Source: SAR324 cluster bacterium JCVI-SC AAA005 (GTDB lineage: Bacteria; SAR324; NAC60-12). From it: a stretch of 42,600 bases of DNA. The stretch covers positions 1 to 42,600 of the forward strand of contig AGAU01000158.1 in assembly GCA_000224765.2 (NCBI GenBank). Direction: 5' to 3'. The notes below the pieces were generated by a model. It made no database searches. It was given only the letters and a program-made list of their open reading frames with translations, and was not told the DNA's origin. Position 1 is the first letter of the stretch; each line of letters starts with the position of its first letter. The position numbers and the translations under genes were made by a program. This document shows, in pieces, positions 1-8,739 of this stretch.

Positions 1-1
1 A

Positions 2-439
2 ACAACTGCATTAGACGTTACTATTCAAGCACAAGTTTTAGATTTAATGAAGAAAATTCAAAATGAAAAAGGTATGTCAGTAATTCTTATTACTCATGAC
101 ATGGGAGTGGTTGCTGAAATGGCGGATTTTGTAGTGGTTATGTACATGGGGAAAATTGTTGAGAAAGCATCTTGCCAGATGATTTTTAATAATCCTAAAC
201 ACCCGTATACTATTAAATTACTTGAATCTATACCTAAACTAGGAAGAGGAAGAAATCAAAAATTAAAACCAATTTCAGGTACTACTCCCAATTTTACTTC
301 CTTACCGACGGGTTGTTTGTTTTCCCCTAGGTGTGACTTTGCTTCTTCAAAATGTTCGAATATTCCAAAAGAAATTGAATACTCAGATAATCATTTTGTA
401 TCTTGCTGGAAATATAATGAAGAAATTAAGGAAAACTAA
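2..439 (+). CDS. Peptide-type ABC importer ATPase, DppD/OppD-like (5' truncated)
   Basis: Only the C-terminal ~145 residues are inside the window; the reading frame is open from base 2 with no start, so the gene begins upstream. The first residues read [15 protein letters not shown], the D-loop region just after Walker B in DppD/OppD ATPases, followed by the switch-histidine motif [15 protein letters not shown]. The tail is an oligopeptide-transporter C-terminal domain with HPYT and cysteines in [15 protein letters not shown] and FVSCW, as usual for this family. It energises import of a peptide or other small solute at the inner membrane as a heterodimer with the next gene product. The stop lies 23 bases inside the next gene, indicating translational coupling. 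Confidence in the family is high; the substrate is unknown. Confidence 0.93.
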   Translation, partial: TTALDVTIQAQVLDLMKKIQNEKGMSVILITHDMGVVAEMADFVVVMYMGKIVEKASCQMIFNNPKHPYTIKLLESIPKLGRGRNQKLKPISGTTPNFTSLPTGCLFSPRCDFASSKCSNIPKEIEYSDNHFVSCWKYNEEIKEN

Positions 440-1409
440 AATTTTAGATATTAAAAATGTCTGTAAACATTTCCCTATATACAAAGGTGTTCTCAGGAAA
501 GTTATAGGTTACACGAAGGCTGTGAATAACGTATCAATTGAAATTTATAAAGGTGAAACTTTAGGCATTGTTGGTGAAAGTGGCTGCGGAAAAACGACAC
601 TTGGAAAGTGTATTTTGCAACTGTATAATGTTACTTCTGGAAATGTTTTTTACGAGGATGCTGATAAAAATCAGATTGATATCTTAAATCTCAGCAAGAA
701 TGAAAAATTAAATTTTAAAAAGAAGATACAAGTAATCTTTCAAGACCCATACTCTTCTCTTAATCCGAGTGTGACAATTAGAAAGACTCTTATTGAACCA
801 TTGAAAATTCATAAGATAGATAATCCAATAGAAAAGATTACTAATATTCTTTCTGCTGTTAATCTAGATCCTGATTATATTAACAGATACCCTCATGAAT
901 TTAGTGGTGGTCAAAGACAAAGAATTGGAATCGCTCGTGCTCTAAGCCTTGATCCAGAAGTTATAATATGCGATGAGCCCGTTTCTGCTCTTGATGTTTC
1001 TATCCAAGCTCAAGTATTAGAATTACTTCTTAGTCTTCAGAATGAACGCGACCTGACATACATATTCATCACTCATGACATTAGCGTGGTAGAATACTTG
1101 AGTAATAGAGTTGCTGTGATGTATTTGGGAGAAATTGTTGAAATCCTGGATACTGTAAATTTGGTCAATGGATCTAAGCACCCTTACACTGAAGCTTTAG
1201 TTTCTGCTGTACCCGTCACAAGTCTGAAAGGTAGAGAAAAGATAATTCTCGAAGGTGATGTACCTGATCCTTCCGATCCCCCTTTAGGCTGTCATTTTCA
1301 CCCTCGTTGCAAATATGCAATGGACATTTGTAGAATCGAAAAGCCACTACTCAAAAGTCTGAGTGGATCAAACTCTCACTTTGTTTCTTGTCACCTACAA
1401 CCATCTTAG
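417..1409 (+). CDS. Peptide-type ABC importer ATPase, DppF/OppF-like
   Basis: A 330-residue ATPase. Walker [10 protein letters not shown] is near residues 53-61, the Q-loop reads [12 protein letters not shown], the ABC signature is [15 protein letters not shown], Walker B is VIICDEP and the switch region is [10 protein letters not shown]. The C-terminal oligopeptide domain has HPYTEAL and cysteines in [15 protein letters not shown] and SHFVSCH. I chose the ATG at 417 rather than the upstream in-frame ATG at 333, because the family's N-terminus ([13 protein letters not shown]) begins just after it and it overlaps the preceding gene by only 23 bases. It pairs with the truncated DppD-like ATPase. 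The next gene begins 4 bases after the stop, so the oxidoreductases and dioxygenase downstream are probably cotranscribed and act on the imported compound (inference). Confidence 0.95.
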   Translation: MKKLRKTKILDIKNVCKHFPIYKGVLRKVIGYTKAVNNVSIEIYKGETLGIVGESGCGKTTLGKCILQLYNVTSGNVFYEDADKNQIDILNLSKNEKLNFKKKIQVIFQDPYSSLNPSVTIRKTLIEPLKIHKIDNPIEKITNILSAVNLDPDYINRYPHEFSGGQRQRIGIARALSLDPEVIICDEPVSALDVSIQAQVLELLLSLQNERDLTYIFITHDISVVEYLSNRVAVMYLGEIVEILDTVNLVNGSKHPYTEALVSAVPVTSLKGREKIILEGDVPDPSDPPLGCHFHPRCKYAMDICRIEKPLLKSLSGSNSHFVSCHLQPS

Positions 1410-1413
1410 TTCT

Positions 1414-2478
1414 ATGAAGAAAATCCGCGTTGGCGTGATCGGCCTTGGTGGTCGCGCGACTAGTCATTGCAAAGCAATTCAATCAAATAATTTAAGACTT
1501 GTGGCAGTTGCTGATCCACAAGAGCATCTCTGTGCAAAATTTAAGAATGATTACGCCATTGATAAATCTTACAATAGTCACTTGGAGCTAATTAAGGATA
1601 ATGAGATTGATGCCGTTGTTATTACTCTTGGTCACCAGCTTCATCATAAATTAACAATCGATTGCTGCAATGCGGGCAAACACGTTCTAGTAGAAAAGCC
1701 AATGGCGTTAAGTCTTGAACAATGTGATGAAATGATCTTGGCTGCTCAAAGCAACAATGTGAAGCTTCAGGTAGGGCTCAGTCAGCGGTACTATGGTACG
1801 AGTATCAAAGCCAAAGAAATACTCGATTCTAACGAGATCGGTCCTATTGTGTCGGCTCTGTGTTTTATGAACAAAAATTGGGGTAGTAATGCTGACGATT
1901 ATTCTAATCGCAGACCCCAGTATCGGAGCCGATATCACGGTGGGGGCATGTGGTTAACGAATGGGGTACATGTTGTTGATAGACTATCTTGGGTTATTGG
2001 TTCTCAAGCTTCTTCTGTGAGTGCCAGTGTCGGAAATAAATCCAGATATCAGGCAGCAGACGATTATGGTTCAGCATTCATTAGATACAAAAATGGCGTT
2101 ACTGGGCATGCACAAGCTATAGGTTATCTCAACGGAGCTTTTAATGGCGAATGCTACGTAATTGGAACCAAAGGTTCTTTGAGGTTTGCTCAACATCCAG
2201 AAAAATTTGTTAAACTTGGAAAAAATGAAGAATGGGCTGACATTGCATTTGATGATCCCCCAAATGAGGCTCACAATGAGTGGTTATATTTCAACGAATC
2301 TATTACAAAAGACTTGGAGCCTTCTACCCACGGTGATTGGGGCAAACATATCATGGAAATACTGTTTGCTGCAGAACAATCCTCGATTACTTCCAAAGAA
2401 GTTTTTTTGAATAACTATTCTAACTATTTTGCGCAAGCAAGTGGAGAAATTGTTTCTGGAAATTTTTCGTGGATTTAG
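1414..2478 (+). CDS. Gfo/Idh/MocA-family oxidoreductase
   Basis: A 354-residue protein with an N-terminal Rossmann fold: VGVIGLGGRATSHCKAI gives the GxGxxG-type NAD(P) loop at residues ~6-20. The EKPM motif (HVLVEKPMAL, about residue 95) carries the conserved lysine of the family, and the second domain starts around residue 125. Members oxidise or epimerise sugars, inositols and other polyols at a hydroxyl using NAD(P). The start is ATG 1414, 4 bases after the DppF-like stop; the longer in-frame start at 1363 would lie inside that gene. It belongs to a tightly packed set with the PhyH gene (1 base downstream) and another Gfo/Idh/MocA gene. Substrate not predictable from sequence; family assignment is firm. 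Confidence 0.93.
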   Translation: MKKIRVGVIGLGGRATSHCKAIQSNNLRLVAVADPQEHLCAKFKNDYAIDKSYNSHLELIKDNEIDAVVITLGHQLHHKLTIDCCNAGKHVLVEKPMALSLEQCDEMILAAQSNNVKLQVGLSQRYYGTSIKAKEILDSNEIGPIVSALCFMNKNWGSNADDYSNRRPQYRSRYHGGGMWLTNGVHVVDRLSWVIGSQASSVSASVGNKSRYQAADDYGSAFIRYKNGVTGHAQAIGYLNGAFNGECYVIGTKGSLRFAQHPEKFVKLGKNEEWADIAFDDPPNEAHNEWLYFNESITKDLEPSTHGDWGKHIMEILFAAEQSSITSKEVFLNNYSNYFAQASGEIVSGNFSWI

Positions 2479-2479
2479 T

Positions 2480-3274
2480 ATGAAATTTACTTTGACTGAA
2501 GCTCAGAAAGCTTCTTATTTTAGAAATGGTTATCTGGTAGTTGAGGGTCTCGTCAGTGACGATCTGATTGAACGACTAAAGCATCAATCAGAGTTGATAG
2601 GTGACAATAAAGTTGATCACGTTCCAAACTCTAGTACTCAAGCGGAGCCAAATATCGACATCAAATTATGTTCAGAAAAAAACCTAACTTTAAGAAAGCT
2701 GTACGATATTGCTGTCTATGATCAAATCTTTTGGAAACATGTAATTAATGAGAAGATTGTTGATATTGTTTCTCAACTTCTGGAAACCAGCGATATTAAG
2801 CTGTATGGTGATCAGTTATTTATGAAAAATCCTGAGGTAGGATCTGAGATATATTGGCACCAAGACTCCGCTTCTTGGAAAGATATTTTCCCCAAAGATT
2901 TGATTACTGCTTGGACGGCACTTGACAATTCTACCTTGGAAAACGGATGTTTAAAATTTATACCTGGTTCACACAGATTCGGAACTCTTGGACTCGATTG
3001 TGATTCTCGTGAAAAAAAGATGGAAAAATTTCTCCCCTTACTAAATTTTAAACAGTGGAAAATCCAAGATATTGAATTGACACCTGGTAGCGTCAGTTTT
3101 CATCATAGTTTATTGGTGCACGGTAGCGGAAAAAATTTATCTTTTAAGAGGAGGCGAGGTTATGCAGCTCACTACATGAGGGCTCTTTCTTGGAAGGACG
3201 ATAGAATTACTGACGCTCCAATAATGCCGAAGTTTTGTCAGGTACGAGGAAAATCCTACGAAAACTGTGTGTAA
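2480..3274 (+). CDS. Phytanoyl-CoA dioxygenase (PhyH)-family Fe(II)/2-oxoglutarate oxygenase
   Basis: A 264-residue PhyH-family protein. The start region FTLTEAQKASYFRNGYLVVEGL is the usual family opening. The HxD iron ligands are in YWHQDSASW (about residue 128) and the distal histidine in SLLVHGSG (about residue 214), followed by a basic stretch KRRRGYAAHY supplying the 2-oxoglutarate-binding arginine. GCLKFIPGSH is the conserved strand between them. Such enzymes hydroxylate small molecules using Fe(II), 2-oxoglutarate and O2. The ATG at 2480 starts 1 base after the oxidoreductase stop; an earlier in-frame start would lie inside that gene. Two more PhyH proteins occur in the window (15520 and 20384) but are more alike to each other than to this one. 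Substrate unknown. Confidence 0.92.
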   Translation: MKFTLTEAQKASYFRNGYLVVEGLVSDDLIERLKHQSELIGDNKVDHVPNSSTQAEPNIDIKLCSEKNLTLRKLYDIAVYDQIFWKHVINEKIVDIVSQLLETSDIKLYGDQLFMKNPEVGSEIYWHQDSASWKDIFPKDLITAWTALDNSTLENGCLKFIPGSHRFGTLGLDCDSREKKMEKFLPLLNFKQWKIQDIELTPGSVSFHHSLLVHGSGKNLSFKRRRGYAAHYMRALSWKDDRITDAPIMPKFCQVRGKSYENCV

Positions 3275-3275
3275 C

Positions 3276-4313
3276 ATGAAGATTTATAGGGCGGCTATAG
3301 CTGGTTTGGGTTTCATCGGTGCAGGTGATCAGGTTTCAGGGGATAAGTTGGGCCAGAAGGTTGCAAACTTAGACGGCACACACTTTTCGGCTTATGAGAA
3401 AAATGCCAGGATCGATTTGATTTCCGGCTCAAGTCGAGATTCAGGCCGCAGGATTCGCTTCAAAGACAAATGTGGTGCTAGGGCTTATGAGGATTGGCAA
3501 GATATGCTGCGGGATGAGCAAATCGACATAATCAGCGTAGCTACTTATACTCCATATCACGAGGAGATTGTTTTAGCCTCAGTTGAAGCCGGCATCAAAA
3601 TTATTTATTGTGAGAAACCAATCGCAAGCACTCTTTCAGGTGCAAAGCGCATGTTCGATAAATGTGCTGCTTCTGGTTGTTCGTTAATAATCAATCATCA
3701 ACGAAGATTCAACTCTAACTATCAATTTTCCCAGTCTTTAATCGAGAGTGGAAAACTTGGCAAGATTACATCTATAACTGCAGAGTGGTCGAGTGGCAGG
3801 CTAGGCAATGTTGGCACTCATGTCATTGATGCCATTTTTATGCTCTCATCAAAGCAGCCTAAAGCTGTATCAGGTAGATTAGACAGCACAAAAAAACCTG
3901 ACTGTAGGGGCCAAGAATTCGACGATCCAGGCGCTTGGGGTTGCATTGACCTAGGTGAGCAAACTTTAGTAACTGTCAACGCACCTGCTAAAAGCCAAGC
4001 TCCCTTTCACATAAAAATCAATTGTGAATTTGGCTACTTGATAACTGGTGGACTGACTGCAAAATATGGATATTGGAATTCTGAAGATCAGAACCTTATT
4101 GATGTCCAGGAACATAGCACCAGTATGGATAACGCCGTAGAAAATATTGTTAACTATTTGGATGGTAAAGAAGGTTTAACTTATGACCCTAAGGAAGCGC
4201 TCTATTCTTTAGAAACTATCATTGGCTTTCACGTTTCACACAATTTAGATTCTAAATGGATTCAACTTCCCTTATCGGGTCCTGATCTCGAAATATTTCT
4301 GAATAGTGGCTGA
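3276..4313 (+). CDS. Gfo/Idh/MocA-family oxidoreductase (second copy in cluster)
   Basis: A 345-residue protein with the Rossmann opening AAIAGLGFIGAGDQ near residues 6-19 and the family motif IIYCEKPIAST near residue 113. NHQRRFNSNY near residue 142 and GTHVIDAIFML near residue 184 match the catalytic half of the family, where the histidine of GTHxxD is commonly the active-site residue. The ATG at 3276 follows the PhyH stop by 1 base; an in-frame GTG at 3267 would overlap the PhyH gene by 8 bases and is less likely. It is only distantly similar to the oxidoreductase at 1414, so the two probably act on different steps. It ends the plus-strand cluster. No clear terminator hairpin was seen between here and the convergent gene at 4406. 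Confidence 0.93.
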   Translation: MKIYRAAIAGLGFIGAGDQVSGDKLGQKVANLDGTHFSAYEKNARIDLISGSSRDSGRRIRFKDKCGARAYEDWQDMLRDEQIDIISVATYTPYHEEIVLASVEAGIKIIYCEKPIASTLSGAKRMFDKCAASGCSLIINHQRRFNSNYQFSQSLIESGKLGKITSITAEWSSGRLGNVGTHVIDAIFMLSSKQPKAVSGRLDSTKKPDCRGQEFDDPGAWGCIDLGEQTLVTVNAPAKSQAPFHIKINCEFGYLITGGLTAKYGYWNSEDQNLIDVQEHSTSMDNAVENIVNYLDGKEGLTYDPKEALYSLETIIGFHVSHNLDSKWIQLPLSGPDLEIFLNSG

Positions 4314-4405
4314 AGTTTGGGTTGTGGTACATTAAGTATTTAGATTCGTTCTCATATACAAAAATTTCCAAGTCTCATAACTTGTAAAGTATTTTTCTGC
4401 AAGAA

Positions 4406-5215
4406 TCATTCATTAATCTCATTCACAACTTTGTTTTGTAATGAGCCGATTTTCTCTATTTCAACCGTAACTTGATCACCCTCCTTGAGAAAAACTTGGG
4501 GCTTCCTTGCGGCGCCAACACCATGTGGTGTACCCGTTAATATAAGTGTACCAGGTCGCAAAACAGTACTACCACTCAAAAATTCTATGAGATGTGGTAT
4601 GTCAAATATCATATCATTGGTATTCCAGTTCTGCATTTCTTCTTGGTTCAAAATAGTTTTAATTTTTAAGTTATGTGGATCCACAATCTCTTCATGAGTT
4701 ATAATTGAAGGTCCAATCGGACAAAAAGTTGCGAATGTTTTGCCGCGCACCCATTGACCACCTCCGAACTCTCCCTGCCAATCTCTCGCACTCACATCAT
4801 TCGCACAAGTGTAACCTAGTACATACTCGTATGCTTTGTCTCTGCTGACGTTGTAGCACTCTTTCTTAATCACCACTGCTAGTTCACACTCATAGTCCAC
4901 CTTACTACTGCTTAATTTTCTTGGTATTCTTATACTATCTCCAGGATTGTTTACTGATCCAGTGTTTTTCATGAAAACTACGGGGTAATCTGGAATTTTA
5001 GTATTACTCTCTTCTGCATGCTTTTTATAGTTGAGTCCAATACAGAATATGTCTTTAGGTATAATTGGCGCTAAAATTTTAATTATTTCTTCTTTTTGTT
5101 GAGTCTCTACGTAGTTTTCATAAATATTTCCCTCAATTCTATTTGCTAGAATTTCATCCTGTGTTACACCGTAAAAAGTTTTATTTTCTTTGTTTAAATA
5201 TCTTATTATTCCCAT
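4406..5215 (-). CDS. Fumarylacetoacetate hydrolase (FAH)-family protein
   Basis: A 269-residue protein with a complete FAH fold. DIFCIGLNYKKHAEE opens the catalytic domain near residue 57; DYECELAVVI contributes metal-binding acidic residues and CANDVSARDWQ the third; GKTFATFCPIGP and LILTGTPHGVG are the two glycine-rich family signatures. Members hydrolyse or decarboxylate acylpyruvates and oxopentene-carboxylates, or act on sugar-derived 2-keto-acids, in the cytoplasm with a divalent metal. It starts at the ATG at 5215. It converges with the Gfo/PhyH cluster and has no operon partner in the window. Its low G+C matches that cluster rather than the genes past 6060. The exact substrate cannot be set from sequence. 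Confidence 0.92.
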   Translation of the reverse strand: MGIIRYLNKENKTFYGVTQDEILANRIEGNIYENYVETQQKEEIIKILAPIIPKDIFCIGLNYKKHAEESNTKIPDYPVVFMKNTGSVNNPGDSIRIPRKLSSSKVDYECELAVVIKKECYNVSRDKAYEYVLGYTCANDVSARDWQGEFGGGQWVRGKTFATFCPIGPSIITHEEIVDPHNLKIKTILNQEEMQNWNTNDMIFDIPHLIEFLSGSTVLRPGTLILTGTPHGVGAARKPQVFLKEGDQVTVEIEKIGSLQNKVVNEINE

Positions 5216-6059
5216 CTTTTATCTCAGATTTAGTAGTTAATAATGAAATTTAATTTTATAAATTTACTAGTATGAGTTTATCGATTACTAGAATCATATT
5301 GTTAATTTTTGATTGTGACTTACATATGATTAGATGAATCTCAAAAATTATTGCAATAAGGTAGTAATGCAAATACTTTCATTTCGCTCAGTATTTATTT
5401 CAATGGGTAAGTTAATTAGAATATTATTAGTGTCCAAATATTGAGACACAGAAGATGCAGTCTACAGCTTCCGGAATCTTTTGAAGAAGTGAACTCTAAC
5501 TTTCCAAAGTTTTTTGGACTGGCAATGAACTCTCTCATTGAAGTTTTGGAGCGATTCGAAGAAGATATTTTTGGTGACCATATATTTTTAGGTGTTGATC
5601 ACGATTTTTATCTTAGTGGTATGATTTACAACAAAGATCAGAAACTCCTGAATAAATAGTTGAGTTCTCACAGATGATTGTAGTGTAATTCTGGTATCAA
5701 TTATGTTTGTTGTTTCCGAGTATGATTTTCAAATTTGGTTAATTCTGATCTATGTTGCTAAATTTAGACTATACTCTTCTAATCTTTTAGTAAATTTTTG
5801 GTAAACGTTATTACATTAGAGTGTCAGTGGTAGATCTTGTTGAGTGAATTAGATATAGATCAAATTTATCCTGGGATTATCTAGCGGAATGTTGCTGTAG
5901 ATTAGATTATACTAAAAATCTGCAAGCTACTACCTTTGATTACCAACTGCAACTTATCTACGGCTGTTTACTCTTCGATCAAAATAAGCAAATCACACGA
6001 ATCTGGCTACCTTTGAACGACCTTGATCACAGTGCTTTTTTTCCTTAGTTGTGTGTTGC
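5216..6059. other. A+T-rich intergenic stretch, 844 bp
   Basis: No intact gene is visible. The left part should hold the promoter of the FAH-family gene at 4406-5215. The middle holds a 72-codon open frame that looks like the end of a broken gene (5441-5659, listed separately). The rest, about 5660-6059, shows no convincing frame, RNA gene or hairpin on either strand. Base composition changes here from A+T-rich on the left to more balanced on the right, so the stretch marks a boundary between gene blocks. Confidence 0.6.
5441..5659 (+). pseudogene. Possible remnant of a flavin-reductase-like gene, C-terminal end
   Basis: An open frame of 72 codons starting with TTG and lacking an obvious ribosome-binding site. 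Its second half, EVLERFEED-GDHIFLGVDHDFY, followed by GMIYNKDQKLL, resembles the C-terminus of flavin reductase-like (FMN-binding split barrel) proteins, which commonly read E-x-GDHxIFxGxV and end with LIYxxGxY. The upstream part of such a domain was not found in any frame, so this is probably a fragment. The resemblance is weak and by eye; it could be chance coding in A+T-rich DNA. Confidence 0.3.
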
Positions 6060-6710
6060 TCACAGAATCCCATGTTCTTCGAAAGCCTTGACTAGGCTCA
6101 CCCCGTTCTCCAACATGTCACGTACTTGATTTTCCTCCCTTACCTTCTGCAGTGCTTTTTCCACGACTTCTTCAGTGATTTGTTGGGGCACTATCACGAC
6201 TCCGTCCACATCACCAAAAATAAAGTCTCCGCTGTTGACGTTGACTCCGTGAATTTTCCCGGGAACGTCATACCACATCAGCTTGCCACGGTGCTTACTG
6301 TCTAGAGGTCCGATATTTCCAGCAAATACAGGAAAGTTCATTTGGCGAATACGCTTGACGTCCCGAACTGAACCATCTGTCAGGCATCCAGCTGCTTTCA
6401 GGTACTGCGATCGAGTGGAGAGTAACTCTCCCCAAGGAGCAATCTCATGGTGTTGATGACAGAGCAGAACGGCAACTTCATTGGGCTGGAGGCTGTCGAT
6501 CAAAGCAATCTCATGCTCGTAGACATTCACCTTTTCATCGTCATGATAAATCTTCATGTAGATGCCAACCCGCGCTAGCCCGCAGAGAATCATGCCATCA
6601 TCTAGGGGACGAATCCCCGAACTCAGTGCCTGATTCAGGTAACCCATGCTGTCCAGAGTATCTGAGATCACAGCACTGTAGAGGGTATGCTTCAATTCTT
6701 GGAAATTCAT
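6060..6710 (-). CDS. RraA-like protein (4-hydroxy-4-methyl-2-oxoglutarate aldolase/RraA family)
   Basis: A 216-residue protein of the RraA/HMG-aldolase fold. The core APWGELLSTRSQYLKAAGCLTDGSVRDVKRI (about residues 92-122) has the family's GE-L-(x)n-G-x-x-x-DG-x-x-RD pattern, in which the Arg-Asp pair binds the substrate and metal. FIFGDVDGVVIVPQ near residue 164 is the second signature. Metal-dependent members cleave or decarboxylate 2-oxo-acid adducts such as 4-hydroxy-4-methyl-2-oxoglutarate; others bind RNase E. Its position as last gene after the DppF-like ATPase (6-base gap), in an array with another aldolase, favours a metabolic role over RNase regulation (inference). The start at 6710 follows directly from operon spacing. 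Confidence 0.9.
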   Translation of the reverse strand: MNFQELKHTLYSAVISDTLDSMGYLNQALSSGIRPLDDGMILCGLARVGIYMKIYHDDEKVNVYEHEIALIDSLQPNEVAVLLCHQHHEIAPWGELLSTRSQYLKAAGCLTDGSVRDVKRIRQMNFPVFAGNIGPLDSKHRGKLMWYDVPGKIHGVNVNSGDFIFGDVDGVVIVPQQITEEVVEKALQKVREENQVRDMLENGVSLVKAFEEHGIL

Positions 6711-6716
6711 ATTGGC

Positions 6717-7733
6717 TCAATTGGGATAGTGACAGGAAACCAGGTGTGGTTGAGTGAGTTGGGTAGCATCACTGAGTTGTGGAGACTCTCCCATGCAGTG
6801 TTGTTTTTCAGGTTCTGAGAGAGACTTAAACTTTGGGCATCGTGGATGGAAAGCACAGCCTGATGGGGGAGAAACAGGATTGGGTACATCACCTTCTAGG
6901 ACAATCCGTTCACTCTTCCGATCCAGATCCGCAATCGGAATTGCAGACAATAGCGCCTGGGTATAGGGATGGCGTGGTGTGCGGTAGAGAGCTTCACTCT
7001 CTGCCAGTTCAACAATCTTGCCTAGGTACATCACGGCAACACGGTCACTAATATACTCAACCACACTCAGGTCATGCGTGATGAAGATGTAGGTCAAGCC
7101 TCGGGCTTCTTTGATCTCCTGCAATAGCTGGAGTACTTGGGCCTGGATCGAAACATCAAGCGCACTGACTGCCTCATCACAGATGACGATCTCAGGGTTG
7201 ACGCATAAAGCTCGGGCAATGCCAATGCGTTGCCGCTGTCCACCCGAAAACTCATGGGGATAGTTGTCCATCTGCTCACGGCGCATGTTGACCGCTTCCA
7301 GCAGATCTCCAATGATCTTGCGACGCTCCGCTTTAGTCTTCACCCCATAGAGCTTGAGTGGGTCTTGAAGGGAACCAAAAACGGTGAAGGCTGGATTGAG
7401 GGAAGAGTGTGGGTCCTGGAAGACAATCTGAATTTTTTGACGGATGTGCTTGAACTCTTCAGGGCTCAAGTTGAGCAAGTCGAAGGTTTGCTCCCCTTCG
7501 TAATAGAGAATCTGTCCACTAACAGCTTCCACGAGTTGAATGATGGATTTTCCCAGCGTGGTTTTGCCACAGCCACTTTCCCCAACGAGCCCGAGGGTCT
7601 CTCCCCGGTAGATCTCCAAGTCTACACCATCGACCGCCTTGACGTGAGCAGCAACGGTGCGCAATAGTCCTTTTCGGACAGGAAAATGAGTTTTTATGCC
7701 CTTGATGTGCAGGATCTTTTCTTGGCTAGGCAT
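6717..7733 (-). CDS. Peptide-type ABC importer ATPase, DppF/OppF-like
   Basis: A 338-residue ATPase of the Dpp/Opp class. Walker A is [12 protein letters not shown] (about residue 53), the Q-loop VFQDPHSSLNP, the signature [15 protein letters not shown], Walker B IVICDEA and the switch FITHDLSVV. Walker B ends in DEA instead of the more usual DEP, which keeps the catalytic glutamate. The C-terminal oligopeptide domain has HPYTQALL and cysteines in GCAFHPRC and LVSCHYP. It is the partner of the DppD-like ATPase encoded just upstream, overlapping it by 8 bases. It parallels the DppF at 417 closely in length and layout, but that one belongs to a separate importer. Substrate unknown. Confidence 0.95.
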   Translation of the reverse strand: MPSQEKILHIKGIKTHFPVRKGLLRTVAAHVKAVDGVDLEIYRGETLGLVGESGCGKTTLGKSIIQLVEAVSGQILYYEGEQTFDLLNLSPEEFKHIRQKIQIVFQDPHSSLNPAFTVFGSLQDPLKLYGVKTKAERRKIIGDLLEAVNMRREQMDNYPHEFSGGQRQRIGIARALCVNPEIVICDEAVSALDVSIQAQVLQLLQEIKEARGLTYIFITHDLSVVEYISDRVAVMYLGKIVELAESEALYRTPRHPYTQALLSAIPIADLDRKSERIVLEGDVPNPVSPPSGCAFHPRCPKFKSLSEPEKQHCMGESPQLSDATQLTQPHLVSCHYPN

Positions 7734-8739
7734 GGCTCAGCACCTTTTCGCTATGCCAGCAAAGCGCTTCGTGGGTTCCACTGATTGGCTGAGAATCAGG
7801 AAAGATTTGGCACTGTTCTGTAGCGTAGGGACAACGGGGTTCAAACTGACATCCTTTAGGGCGTTGATAGGGGTCAGGGGTTGAGCCCTGAATTGGTATG
7901 ATTTGTTGTTGTTTCCCCTTGCCCAAGATTGGGATCGACTTCAGTAGTGCTTCCGTGTATGGATGTGCAGGACGTCGAAGTACATCATCAATGGTTCCCT
8001 GTTCCACAATGTTACCCATGTACATCACAGCCACGTGATCCGCTAGTTCAGCAACGACTCCCATATCATGAGTAATCAGGATCACGGCGGTGTTATGTCG
8101 CTGCTTGAGTTCGTCAATTAACTCAAAGATCTGGGCCTGAATGGTTACATCCAAGGCCGTGGTTGGTTCATCAGCAATCAGAATCTTAGGCTTGCACGAC
8201 ATCGCCATTGCGATCATCGCCCGCTGCCGCATACCTCCTGAAAACTGGTGGGAGTAATCCTCCACTCTCTGTGCGGCTAAGGGAATTCCCATCTGTTGTA
8301 GCAGTTCAATGGAGATCTGCTTGAGCTGAGCCAGTGTGTTTTTAGAATGATACTTTAGTCCTTCGGAGATTTGCGCTCCAATACGATAAACAGGATTTAA
8401 TGCTGTCATTGGATCTTGAAAGATCATTGAAATCTCTGCCCCACGCAATGCTCGCATTTCTGGCCCATTCCGCTCCAGTTGGTCGATACAGATGTCGCCT
8501 TTTTCAGAATGATAGATGATCTCCCCAGACTCAATTCTGGATAGCTTGGGTAGCAATTGAGTAATGCTGGAAGCTGTAATGCTCTTACCACAGCCACTTT
8601 CCCCAACAATGCAAAGTGTCTTTCCACGATACACATCGAAAGACACCCCATCGAGCGCTTTATTGCAGCGGTTGTTCACGTAGATGTAGGTCTTCAGGTT
8701 CTTGACACTTAGGACCTTTTGATCAGCACTCATCCTCAA
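7726..8739 (-). CDS. Peptide-type ABC importer ATPase, DppD/OppD-like
   Basis: A 337-residue ATPase. It has Walker A GESGCGKSITAS (about residue 48), the Q-loop MIFQDPMTALNP, the signature FSGGMRQRAMIAMAM typical of DppD rather than DppF, Walker [19 protein letters not shown] and the switch [15 protein letters not shown]. The C-terminal domain has HPYTEALLKSIP and cysteines in GCQFEPRCPYATEQC, which in studied Dpp transporters can ligate an iron-sulfur cluster. It overlaps the next ATPase by 8 bases and the upstream permease gene by 4 bases (ATGA-type coupling), so the five transporter genes form one translation-coupled set. Start at 8739; an ATG at 8733 (residue 3) is equally possible. Confidence 0.95.
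   Translation of the reverse strand: MRMSADQKVLSVKNLKTYIYVNNRCNKALDGVSFDVYRGKTLCIVGESGCGKSITASSITQLLPKLSRIESGEIIYHSEKGDICIDQLERNGPEMRALRGAEISMIFQDPMTALNPVYRIGAQISEGLKYHSKNTLAQLKQISIELLQQMGIPLAAQRVEDYSHQFSGGMRQRAMIAMAMSCKPKILIADEPTTALDVTIQAQIFELIDELKQRHNTAVILITHDMGVVAELADHVAVMYMGNIVEQGTIDDVLRRPAHPYTEALLKSIPILGKGKQQQIIPIQGSTPDPYQRPKGCQFEPRCPYATEQCQIFPDSQPISGTHEALCWHSEKVLSHA

Noticed and set aside
1363..1413. Longer N-terminus for the first Gfo/Idh/MocA gene
   Set aside because: It would overlap the DppF-like gene by 47 bases and add residues that do not fit the family's Rossmann start.
7230..7667. 145-codon open frame on the plus strand
   Set aside because: Lies entirely antisense to the DppF-like ATPase, whose motifs are all intact; the translation shows no family character.
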